Origin: an uncultured Muribaculaceae bacterium
GTDB lineage: Bacteria > Bacteroidota > Bacteroidia > Bacteroidales > Muribaculaceae
Direction of reading: 5' to 3'
Length of the DNA stretch: 36,181 nucleotides
Assembly: GCA_910586475.1 (NCBI GenBank)
Contig: CAJUHM010000025.1
Coordinates: forward strand, 1 to 36,181
In this document: in pieces, positions 17,571-24,341 of the stretch
Numbering within the stretch: the first letter of the stretch is position 1
Layout of the letters: every line of letters begins with the position of its first letter
Notes under the pieces: model-generated
What the model saw: only the letters and a program-made list of their open reading frames with translations
What the model was told of the DNA's origin: nothing
The model's database searches: none
Made by a program: the position numbers and the translations under genes

Positions 17571-18346
17571 TCTCGTTTTCACTGCTCGATGCCCTCGACA
17601 TCACGATAGCCGCCCTGTTGCTCTTCTACATCTTCCGGATCATGAAAGAATCCGGGACACTCAACGTTTTCTTCGGACTGCTCGCCTTCATAACCGTCTG
17701 GGTACTCGCCTCACCCATATTCGGCATGAAACTGATCGGAACCGTGCTCGACAAATTCATGTCGATCGGCCTGATCATAATCGTCATACTCTTCAAAGAC
17801 CAGATCAAACGCTTCCTTGTCGAACTGGGCGACCACAAACGATGGAGAGTCCTGAGGCGGATGTTCCACCACTCCCGCGCCGGCAAAGGATCAGACGGAA
17901 CCGACTCATTCATCTTTCCAATCGTCTACGCATGCATGAACATGGCCAAGACCCGGACAGGAGCCCTAATCGTAATCGAACAGTCCATCTCTCTCGAAGC
18001 CTACGAACGCTCCGGCGACATAATCGACGCCAACATCAACTCCCGGCTCATTGAAAACATATTCTTCAAAAACTCACCCCTCCACGACGGAGCACTCATA
18101 ATTGCCCACGACCGGATCCAGTCGGCCGGATGCATTCTGCCAATCAGCCACGACACAAACATCCCACGGTCACTCGGACTACGCCACCGTTCAGCCCTCG
18201 GAATCTCACAAGCCACTGACGCACTGGCGATCGTGGTCTCTGAAGAAACAGGCTACATATCAGTCGCCCACCGCGGCGAACTGACCACCCGCCTCTCGAC
18301 CTCCGAACTCGAACACCGGCTCTCGCAGCTCATCCCCGACGAATAG
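17567..18346 (+). CDS. cdaA: Membrane diadenylate cyclase
   Basis: This 259-residue protein has three N-terminal membrane helices (about 9-25, 33-50 and 60-78) and a cytoplasmic DAC domain. The DAC signatures are HDGAL (DGA at 174-176) and GLRHRSA (RHR at 206-208). It condenses two ATP into cyclic di-AMP, a second messenger for osmotic and cell-wall balance. The N-terminal three-helix anchor and size match CdaA/DacA and rule out DisA. The start overlaps the folP stop by 4 nt, so translation is likely coupled. Confidence 0.95.
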   Translation: MISFSLLDALDITIAALLLFYIFRIMKESGTLNVFFGLLAFITVWVLASPIFGMKLIGTVLDKFMSIGLIIIVILFKDQIKRFLVELGDHKRWRVLRRMFHHSRAGKGSDGTDSFIFPIVYACMNMAKTRTGALIVIEQSISLEAYERSGDIIDANINSRLIENIFFKNSPLHDGALIIAHDRIQSAGCILPISHDTNIPRSLGLRHRSALGISQATDALAIVVSEETGYISVAHRGELTTRLSTSELEHRLSQLIPDE

Positions 18347-18419
18347 CCCGACTTCGGCGACAGCAACCAGTTAGCCGACAGCACAATACACCGACCCCGG
18401 CTTAAAAAAGCATCATTCA

Positions 18420-18451
18420 TTTGCTTAAACCGAAGAAAATTCCTACCTTTG
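18420..18451 (+). promoter_or_regulatory. tRNA-Ser promoter
   Basis: TTTG at 18420-18423, a 20-bp spacer and TACCTTTG at 18444-18451 match the Bacteroidetes consensus fully. The -7 box runs into TTTGCAACGCAAA (18448-18460), which recurs at the tRNA-Leu promoter. Confidence 0.75.
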
Positions 18452-18470
18452 CAACGCAAACAAACCTCCT

Positions 18471-18558
18471 GGAGCGGTGCTCGAGTGGCTGAAGAGGCAC
18501 GCCTGGAAAGCGTGTATACCCCAAAAGGGTATCCCGAGTTCGAATCTCGGTCGCTCCG
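18471..18558 (+). tRNA. tRNA-Ser(GGA)
   Basis: The acceptor strands GGAGCGG (18471-18477) and TCGCTCC (18551-18557) pair. The anticodon arm reads CACGC-CTGGAAA-GCGTG with anticodon GGA. A long variable arm (ATACCCCAAAAGGGTAT) marks a class II tRNA, the T arm holds GTTCGAATC, and the discriminator is G as in tRNA-Ser. The CCA end is not encoded. Confidence 0.95.
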
Positions 18559-18565
18559 CATAATC

Positions 18566-18601
18566 AAAATCCCGCAGATTACGAAACTGTGGGATTTTTT
18601 T
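18566..18601 (+). terminator. Terminator after tRNA-Ser
   Basis: AAAATCCC-G-CAG pairs with CTG-T-GGGATTTT around a 9-nt loop and is followed by a T-run (18595-18601). Confidence 0.85.
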
Positions 18602-18639
18602 CTATCTGAACGATCCTAACCACTATAACTTTTCAGTCA

Positions 18640-20538
18640 ATGAGAAAATGGCGCATAGAAGACAGTGCAGAACTGTATAACATTACCGGCTGGGGACGAA
18701 AATACTTCTCAGTCAACGACAAAGGACACATCGCCGTCACACCCCGCGAAGGCTACGCCTCGGTCGACCTAAAAGAAGTCATGGACGAACTTCAGATCCG
18801 TGACGTCAGTGCCCCTGTGCTCCTGCGCTTTCCGGACATCCTCGACAACCGCATTGAAAAAATCTCCAACTGCTTCAAAAAAGCAGCAAAGGAATACGAC
18901 TACACAGCCCAAAACTACCTCATCTACCCCATCAAAGTCAACCAGATGCGGCCCGTAGTCGAAGAACTCGTGAGCCACGGACGGAAATTCAACATCGGAC
19001 TCGAAGCCGGATCAAAACCGGAACTCCACGCAGTCCTCGCCACCAATATCGCCGACAACGCACTCATCATCTGCAATGGCTACAAAGACCAGAATTTCGT
19101 CGAACTCGCCCTCCTCGCCCAGAAAATGGGACGCCGGATCTACCTCGTTGTAGAAAAACTCAACGAACTGCGCCTGATCGACAGCGTCGGACGCCGACTC
19201 GGCATCATCCCCAACGTCGGAATCCGAATCAAACTCTCCTCAACCGGATCAGGAAAATGGGAAGAATCAGGAGGCGACAGCTCCAAATTCGGACTCAACT
19301 GCAGCGAACTCCTTGAAGCCATCGACTATCTCCACGCCAACAACATGGAACAGTCGCTAAAACTGATCCACTTCCACATCGGAAGCCAGGTGACAAAAAT
19401 TCGCCGCATCAAAAACGCACTTCGCGAAGCAACACAATACTACGTTCAACTCTCAAAAGCCGGATTCGACATCGACTTCGTCGACATCGGCGGCGGACTC
19501 GGCGTAGACTATGACGGAACACGCAGCTCCCTCTCCGAAAGCTCGATGAACTACTCGATACAGGAATATGCCAACGACGCCGTATCGCAACTCGTCGACG
19601 CCTGCGTCAAAAACGACATCAAACAGCCCAACATCATAACCGAAAGCGGACGATCACTCGCCGCCCACCACTCAGTGCTCGTATTCGAAGCCCTCGAAAC
19701 AACAGGACTCCCCCAATGGGACGACAGCCAGAATGTCGACCCCGAAGCCCATGAACTCGAACGCGAACTCTATCAGATCTGGGACCGCCTCAACCAGCCA
19801 CGCCTGTTCGAAAGCTGGCACGACGCCCTTCAGATCCGCGAAGAAGCACTCGACCTCTTCAACCTCGGACTCCTCGACCTCCGCACACGAGCCAACATCG
19901 AAAAACTCTTCTGGTCAATCGCACGCGAAGTCGGACAGATCGCCTCATCACTCAAACACGCGCCTGAAGAACTGAAAAAAGTAGCAAAAATGCTACCCGA
20001 CAAATACTTCTGCAACTTCTCCCTCTTCCAGTCACTCACCGACTCATGGGCCATAGACCAAATCTTCCCCATCGTGCCCATAAGCCGACTTGACGAACGG
20101 CCAGACCGCAGCTGCACCATCCAGGACATCACCTGTGACAGCGACGGAAAAATAGCCAACTTCATCTCAACACAGGGAATCTCCAATTCCCTCCCCGTCC
20201 ATAGCGTACACCCGGGCGAATCATACTACCTCGGAGTATTCCTCGTCGGAGCATATCAGGAAATTCTCGGCGACATGCACAACCTCTTCGGAGACACCAA
20301 CGCAGTCCACATCAGCGTCTACAAAGACCGCTACGAAATCGACCGCATCATCGACGGCGAATCCGTAGCCGAAGTACTCGACTACGTCCAGTATGACCCG
20401 AAAAAACTTGTCAGAAACGTAGAAAAATGGGTGACCGCATCAATGAAAGACGGCCACATCACCCCAGAAGAAGGCCGCGAATTCCTCGGCACCTACCGCT
20501 CAGGACTCTACGGATACACCTACCTCGAAAAAAACTGA
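18640..20538 (+). CDS. speA: Biosynthetic arginine decarboxylase
   Basis: The 632-residue PLP enzyme converts arginine to agmatine, the first step toward putrescine and spermidine. The N-terminal TIM-barrel domain holds YPIKVNQ, whose Lys99 forms the PLP Schiff base. FNIGLEAGSKPEL, FHIGSQ, DIGGGLGVDYDG and ITESGRS follow in the order known for SpeA. Length and order fit full-length SpeA with its helical insertion and C-terminal beta domain. It lies between the tRNA-Ser terminator and truA; TruA starts 5 nt after its stop, so the two are probably co-transcribed. Confidence 0.96.
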   Translation: MRKWRIEDSAELYNITGWGRKYFSVNDKGHIAVTPREGYASVDLKEVMDELQIRDVSAPVLLRFPDILDNRIEKISNCFKKAAKEYDYTAQNYLIYPIKVNQMRPVVEELVSHGRKFNIGLEAGSKPELHAVLATNIADNALIICNGYKDQNFVELALLAQKMGRRIYLVVEKLNELRLIDSVGRRLGIIPNVGIRIKLSSTGSGKWEESGGDSSKFGLNCSELLEAIDYLHANNMEQSLKLIHFHIGSQVTKIRRIKNALREATQYYVQLSKAGFDIDFVDIGGGLGVDYDGTRSSLSESSMNYSIQEYANDAVSQLVDACVKNDIKQPNIITESGRSLAAHHSVLVFEALETTGLPQWDDSQNVDPEAHELERELYQIWDRLNQPRLFESWHDALQIREEALDLFNLGLLDLRTRANIEKLFWSIAREVGQIASSLKHAPEELKKVAKMLPDKYFCNFSLFQSLTDSWAIDQIFPIVPISRLDERPDRSCTIQDITCDSDGKIANFISTQGISNSLPVHSVHPGESYYLGVFLVGAYQEILGDMHNLFGDTNAVHISVYKDRYEIDRIIDGESVAEVLDYVQYDPKKLVRNVEKWVTASMKDGHITPEEGREFLGTYRSGLYGYTYLEKN

Positions 20539-20543
20539 CAACA

Positions 20544-21311
20544 ATGCAACGCTATTTCATGCAGCTTGCCTACCGTGGAACCCCATTCCACGGCTGGCAA
20601 CGGCAACCAAACGCATCCTCCGTACAGCAGACCATCGAAGAAGCCCTCTCCACACTCCTCAGAACCCCCACACCCATCGTCGGAGCCGGACGCACAGACA
20701 CAGGCGTCAACGCACAAACCATGTACGCCCACTTCGACGCCACAAACCCACTCGAACACCCCGACGCCATCCTGCGCTCACTAAACACCCTCGTAGGCCG
20801 CGACATAGCCATACAACGGCTAATCCCCGTCCATCCCGAAGCCCACGCACGGTTCGACGCCACATCGCGAACCTACCACTACTACGCCCTACCCCGAAAA
20901 TCACCCTTCTTTCACCAACTCTCCTGGCAAGCACCACCGACCCTCGACTACGACAAGATGAACCGCGCCGCCAGCCTCCTCCTTGAAACCGACGACTTCA
21001 CCTCATTCGCAAAACTCCACACCGACAACAAAACAAACATCTGCCGCGTCAGCCATGCATGCTGGCATCCCGTCGGCAACACAGGAGCCCACGTCTTCGT
21101 CATCACAGCCGACAGATTTCTCCGCAACATGGTGCGCGCCGTCGTCGGCACACTCATCGACGTCGGACGCCACAAACTGACCCTCGACGGCTTCCAGCGC
21201 ATCATCGACAGCCGCGACCGCTGCTCGGCAGGCACATCCATGCCCCCCCAGGCCCTCTACCTCTGGGACGTAACCTACCCCTACATCACCCCCGCCCCCG
21301 CAGCAGACTGA
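20544..21311 (+). CDS. truA: tRNA pseudouridine(38-40) synthase
   Basis: The 255-residue enzyme isomerises uridines 38-40 in the anticodon arm of many tRNAs. Its motifs are FHGWQRQ near the N-terminus, the catalytic segment GAGRTDTGVNA with nucleophile Asp52, RTYHYY, FLRNMVR and the C-terminal PPQALYLW. The ATG at 20544 is chosen because homologs start just before the YxGtxFhGWQ segment; codons further upstream overlap speA. It is transcribed with speA. Confidence 0.96.
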   Translation: MQRYFMQLAYRGTPFHGWQRQPNASSVQQTIEEALSTLLRTPTPIVGAGRTDTGVNAQTMYAHFDATNPLEHPDAILRSLNTLVGRDIAIQRLIPVHPEAHARFDATSRTYHYYALPRKSPFFHQLSWQAPPTLDYDKMNRAASLLLETDDFTSFAKLHTDNKTNICRVSHACWHPVGNTGAHVFVITADRFLRNMVRAVVGTLIDVGRHKLTLDGFQRIIDSRDRCSAGTSMPPQALYLWDVTYPYITPAPAAD

Positions 21312-21371
21312 AAAAAATCCACACCCGACGCACGCTCCATTGAAAAAGACAGAAAAAAACTTACCGAAAAA

Positions 21372-21403
21372 CTTGTATAATCCGTAAAAACGCAGTAACT
21401 TTG
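21372..21403 (+). promoter_or_regulatory. tRNA-Leu promoter
   Basis: CTTG at 21372-21375 (one mismatch to TTTG), a 20-bp spacer and TAACTTTG at 21396-21403 (full match) precede tRNA-Leu. The -7 box merges with TTTGCAACGCAAA (21400-21412), as at tRNA-Ser. Confidence 0.7.
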
Positions 21404-21413
21404 CAACGCAAAA

Positions 21414-21494
21414 GCCCAGGTGGCGGAATGGTAGACGCGCTCGTTTCAGGTGCGAGTGCTGCGAGGCGTGCAGGTTCGAGTCCTGTTCTGGGCA
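21414..21494 (+). tRNA. tRNA-Leu(CAG)
   Basis: The acceptor strands GCCCAGG (21414-21420) and TCTGGGC (21487-21493) pair, with discriminator A. The anticodon arm CTCGT-TTCAGGT-GCGAG holds CAG. The extended variable arm and the GGTTCGAGTCC T arm are normal, and CCA is not encoded. It sits exactly at the left boundary of A+T-rich accessory DNA, so its 3' end may be an integration site. Confidence 0.93.
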
Positions 21495-21502
21495 CAGATA
21501 AA

Positions 21503-21553
21503 GCGAGATAACTCATTGAAAATTCAATAGTTATCTCGCCTCTTTTTATTTTT
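21503..21553 (+). terminator. Terminator after tRNA-Leu
   Basis: GCGAGATAACT (21503-21513) pairs perfectly with AGTTATCTCGC (21529-21539), and ATTGAA/TTCAAT inside extends the stem. A T-rich run follows (21541-21553). Confidence 0.88.
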
Positions 21554-21571
21554 ACGTGCATATTACGTGCA
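21552..21571. repeat. Tandem TTACGTGCA direct repeats near the island edge
   Basis: TTACGTGCA occurs at 21552-21560 and again at 21563-21571, an 11-bp period, directly beyond the tRNA-Leu terminator. Closely spaced short repeats of this kind can be recombinase or excisionase arm sites. No functional evidence beyond position. Confidence 0.35.
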
Positions 21572-21680
21572 AAAGGTCGGGTCAGCGGATTTTTTCGGGG
21601 TCTGCACGTGGCTTCTCAACATTTACTCATTACGGCATTAATTCAGCCTGTAAGTAGGCATATCGTATAATCGGATAATT

Positions 21681-21706
21681 AGTATATATACGCGTAGATA
21701 TATACT
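21681..21706. repeat. AT-rich 9-bp inverted repeat downstream of the RT gene
   Basis: AGTATATAT (21681-21689) and ATATATACT (21698-21706) are perfect complements around an 8-nt centre. It lies 39 bp past the RT stop codon and may end that transcript, or be a protein site at the island edge. The rest of 21554-21744 holds no gene I can support. Confidence 0.35.
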
Positions 21707-21744
21707 ATCTAACCAAAATTAATACTGTGAAGTAAGCTCGATGT

Positions 21745-23250
21745 TTAATGATATACCTTGCCATATTTGAGAAACTCGGCCAGTCTCTTTCTATCTCTGA
21801 CATCTGATATAATACGTTTTGCTTTCAGAATATGTGCGCGAAGAATACGCTTATTTCTTGTAAGCTGATGCGTAATAGCTGGTGAATTACATATTTTAGC
21901 AGCCTTTTTGGCATACGTCCAGAAATTTCCAAAAGACTTTACCCCTGTATTAATAAAACGAGATCTATCCAATCTACTCCTTCGGAAAATATTATGCCTT
22001 TTACTGCCTATAGGTGTATATTTTTTCAGTAGTTGTCGAACGAACAATACACCACCTGTTTTATCTGTCTTCGTGATAGCATAGTGAGTTTTGGCATTAA
22101 CTGACCGTTTCATCTTGTGATAGTATTTTGAGAGACTCTTATTTTTTAATCGTATGACTTTGCCATCAAAAGATAGTCCCAAATATTCAATAACGGATTC
22201 CTTATTAGTCCGTTCATCTGTTACCTTTAACCGACCATCTTCCTTTTTTACCAAAAAAACAGAGGTTTTCTCTTCTGCGATTGTCAACTTCTCTTTTGAA
22301 ATTAACTCCTGAAGGATTGATAAAACCTCATCATGCTTGTTACCCTCACAAACTATGATAATATCATCTGAGTATCGCCTGTAATAGCCCCCGATTGACT
22401 TTAGATAATCCAAAATAGTTCTATCAAAACGCCACATATAGATATTTGCCAGAACCGCACTTATTGGCAACCCTTGAGGGATTCCTGCGTCACACTCGTT
22501 TTTATGTATCATGCCAGATCTACGAATATCTGCAATGGAATCTTTGTCACAGAATGCAAGAGCATCCTTATCACGAAAGAATTTCATGCTCGACAAAGTT
22601 CGCTCCGTAACTTTCGTCTTTTGTTGGCATAAGATTCTTGTGCGATATACATTAAACAATTCTTGTGCGTTCACATATGCAAATCGAGTAACGTGCTTAA
22701 AAACCGCATATTCATCTTCAGGCATAGAGTCAAACCCGCTTACCTCTTTCCATGCGGCTTTAAGCATTCTATGATCCAACTTATCGAAAAAAGATTTAAT
22801 ATCAGCAATGATTACTATCTGTTCGCTCAAGGCACCAACTTTGCAAATGTGTACAAAAGCATCTTTGGCAAGATCAATATTGCATTTGTTCCCTTTATCA
22901 TTTTCTCTAGACAATGAACGATAGGCAATAACACTCTCACCATATCCATAAGTTTTCAAATAATTCTCATATCGCTTCTCCAAAATTTGTCCATAGTAGG
23001 AATAAATCTGAGCATCCAGATGAGCAGCATAAGAAATCGGTCTACGCTTGGTTGTTCGTTTTGTTATGCCATCCTGTTCTCTATATCTATGAGAAACCTG
23101 TTCTCGTCGTATTAACGGCAAGAAGGAATGATGGGAAATCTTTTGAGGATTCCGGACATAGCATTCAACCTTGTGACGGTCTTTTAGCTCTAGTGGCAGT
23201 CCAATATGCGGATATTTCTTAGGTTTAAACCAATCTTTTCGCTTTTTCAT
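21745..23250 (-). CDS. Defence-type reverse transcriptase (DRT/UG-like)
   Basis: The product has 501 residues from the ATG at 23250. A longer reading to 23349 would translate a hairpin-rich leader and is rejected. The RT core is complete: motif A IIADIKSFFD with Asp150, GIPQGLPIS (256-264, fingers/palm), and RRYSDDIIIV with the catalytic YSDD at 293-296. About 170 residues of thumb and C-terminal helical, basic region follow. Features such as RPISYAAHLDAQIYSYY and VIAYR are like bacterial 'unknown group' or defence RTs, not retron or group II intron RTs: there is no retron VTG motif and no maturase or endonuclease domain. The single-gene layout with a structured leader recalls DRT2, but the class needs a phylogeny. 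It is a separate unit from the operon upstream. Confidence 0.85.
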   Translation of the reverse strand: MKKRKDWFKPKKYPHIGLPLELKDRHKVECYVRNPQKISHHSFLPLIRREQVSHRYREQDGITKRTTKRRPISYAAHLDAQIYSYYGQILEKRYENYLKTYGYGESVIAYRSLSRENDKGNKCNIDLAKDAFVHICKVGALSEQIVIIADIKSFFDKLDHRMLKAAWKEVSGFDSMPEDEYAVFKHVTRFAYVNAQELFNVYRTRILCQQKTKVTERTLSSMKFFRDKDALAFCDKDSIADIRRSGMIHKNECDAGIPQGLPISAVLANIYMWRFDRTILDYLKSIGGYYRRYSDDIIIVCEGNKHDEVLSILQELISKEKLTIAEEKTSVFLVKKEDGRLKVTDERTNKESVIEYLGLSFDGKVIRLKNKSLSKYYHKMKRSVNAKTHYAITKTDKTGGVLFVRQLLKKYTPIGSKRHNIFRRSRLDRSRFINTGVKSFGNFWTYAKKAAKICNSPAITHQLTRNKRILRAHILKAKRIISDVRDRKRLAEFLKYGKVYH

Positions 23251-23267
23251 ATGGAGTAAAAACAAAA

Positions 23268-23606
23268 TAAGCGACCGAATCGGAGTCTCCCACGGTCTGC
23301 AGCCCGTGTAGCATTCAATTGATAACCCAAGACCATACAAGGGTCTCACCCCTATGATATTAGAATAATATCATTAACTTTGTCAATAATTCTACTCAAG
23401 ATGAATAGAACTACAACTTGGTCAACATTATCCGAAGTCTGCAATGTGGTGACTATTCTCGGCTTCCTACTTGAGGTCGCTCAAATAATAGCTCCTTCCA
23501 TTTGCTTACTTGGAAACGTCATCCTCTTGCACCTTTTTGCAAGAGCGCCTGCGGGAGAGTAGCAGATTTGTTACCTAAAGACATGCTTCAGCTATTCGGT
23601 CGCTTA
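23268..23606 (-). ncRNA. Candidate structured RNA partner of the reverse transcriptase
   Basis: On the RT strand this 339-bp stretch opens with TAAGCGACCGAAT and closes with its exact reverse complement ATTCGGTCGCTTA, 17 nt before the RT ATG. Inside are many hairpins: CTCTTGC/GCAAGAG, TTGAG/CTCAA, TTCCA/TGGAA, GATATTA/TAATATC and CACGG/CCGTG. No minus-strand ORF with coding character was seen. Bounding repeats plus serial hairpins immediately upstream of an RT are what is known for retron msr-msd (a1/a2 repeats) and for DRT ncRNAs. The identity as an RT template is inferred; the element is longer than a typical msr-msd. Confidence 0.45.
23401..23562 (+). CDS. Possible small hydrophobic protein, antisense to the RT leader
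   Basis: The ORF has 53 residues from the ATG at 23401. Residues about 16-48 are strongly hydrophobic (VVTILGFLLEVAQII and ICLLGNVILLHLF), which predicts a membrane hairpin or helix. A TAACTTTG -7 match lies at 23375-23382, but no TTTG was found at the right distance. It lies wholly within the inverted-repeat-bounded region on the opposite strand, so it could be chance, a toxin-like peptide, or a peptide encoded by cDNA copied from the RNA. Low support. Confidence 0.2.
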   Translation: MNRTTTWSTLSEVCNVVTILGFLLEVAQIIAPSICLLGNVILLHLFARAPAGE

Positions 23607-23729
23607 CACAATATGATATGCAAAAAACGTGCCAATATGCTTTCTACACAATATCTGCCAAAATGACATATACAACTCTCGCAACAACCAATTGGTATTA
23701 TTTGGTATTATTTCTATTCGTCAAAGCAG

Positions 23730-23760
23730 AAACGCCGTGGGAGTTGACCCCGTGGCGTTT
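23730..23760 (-). terminator. Terminator of the leftward defence operon
   Basis: AAACGCC (23730-23736) pairs with GGCGTTT (23754-23760), extended by wobble pairs and GGG/CCC around a short loop. It starts 3 bp past the last stop codon of the operon. It separates the operon from the RT unit. Confidence 0.7.
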
Positions 23761-23763
23761 ATT

Positions 23764-24339
23764 TTATAGTTCTTCGAGTTCATCTTCGTCCTCTTCCAGG
23801 GAATCTTGAGAGGTATTTGGGAGGAATGAGAGGAAGACGCGGAGGAAAGCAGTATCCTTGAAAAAGTAATTGGGATCATCTTCCAATTTCTCTTTTATGA
23901 AGTCGAAGCCGAAATTGGCGTATTGCTCCATAGTGTCCATTAACTGATCCACAATTTTAGAAGGCTTGATATCTCCTTTATCAAGTGCGATCAGGTCAAT
24001 ATCTGTTTTGGCAACAAGAGCAGCAAACATATACTCGCGGAGTCGAAGATATTGAGTTCTGCCAAGGCGGCTTTCTTGTGTTCCCCAATTAGATATGGCC
24101 CAGCCAAATTGTTTAACTTTAGAAGCATCTTCTATAAGCGGTTTCTTCTGGTCAGAGTATAGCCCAATGAAGAAAGCAAGGATGAAAACCTCGTAGCCGG
24201 CACCAAATGTTTTGCCCTTGACCTCGTTGTATTTATTTACGCCTTTACCGTAGTCAGCGAACACACTGATGACGGAGTCTTGGTACTTTTCTTCCCACTG
24301 GGGATTACGTTTGCCCCAAAGCTCGTATAGTGATTCCAT
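23764..24339 (-). CDS. Uncharacterised protein, last gene of the phosphorothioation-type operon
   Basis: The 191-residue, soluble, mostly helical protein starts with MESLYELWGKRNPQW. It has a conserved-looking central stretch rich in aromatic residues (FGWAISNWGTQESRLGRTQY) and ends in a very acidic tail (about 175-191, EEDEDELEEL). I do not recognise the family. It lies 2 nt after the DndD-like gene, so it is co-translated with it. The position after dndD is where dndE lies in classical dnd operons, but the length and sequence do not look like DndE (about 120 aa). It may interact with the SMC-like partner. Confidence 0.75.
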   Translation of the reverse strand: MESLYELWGKRNPQWEEKYQDSVISVFADYGKGVNKYNEVKGKTFGAGYEVFILAFFIGLYSDQKKPLIEDASKVKQFGWAISNWGTQESRLGRTQYLRLREYMFAALVAKTDIDLIALDKGDIKPSKIVDQLMDTMEQYANFGFDFIKEKLEDDPNYFFKDTAFLRVFLSFLPNTSQDSLEEDEDELEEL

Positions 24340-24341
24340 GT

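Noticed and set aside
21361..21561. Minus-strand ORF over tRNA-Leu
   Set aside because: It is the antisense of the tRNA, a common false gene; the tRNA fold explains the sequence.
23251..23349. Longer N-terminus for the reverse transcriptase
   Set aside because: It would translate the inverted repeat and hairpins; conserved RT sequence starts after the ATG at 23250.
23268..23606. Canonical retron msr-msd
   Set aside because: The bounding repeats fit, but the RT lacks the retron VTG motif and is longer than retron RTs, so a DRT/UG class is preferred.
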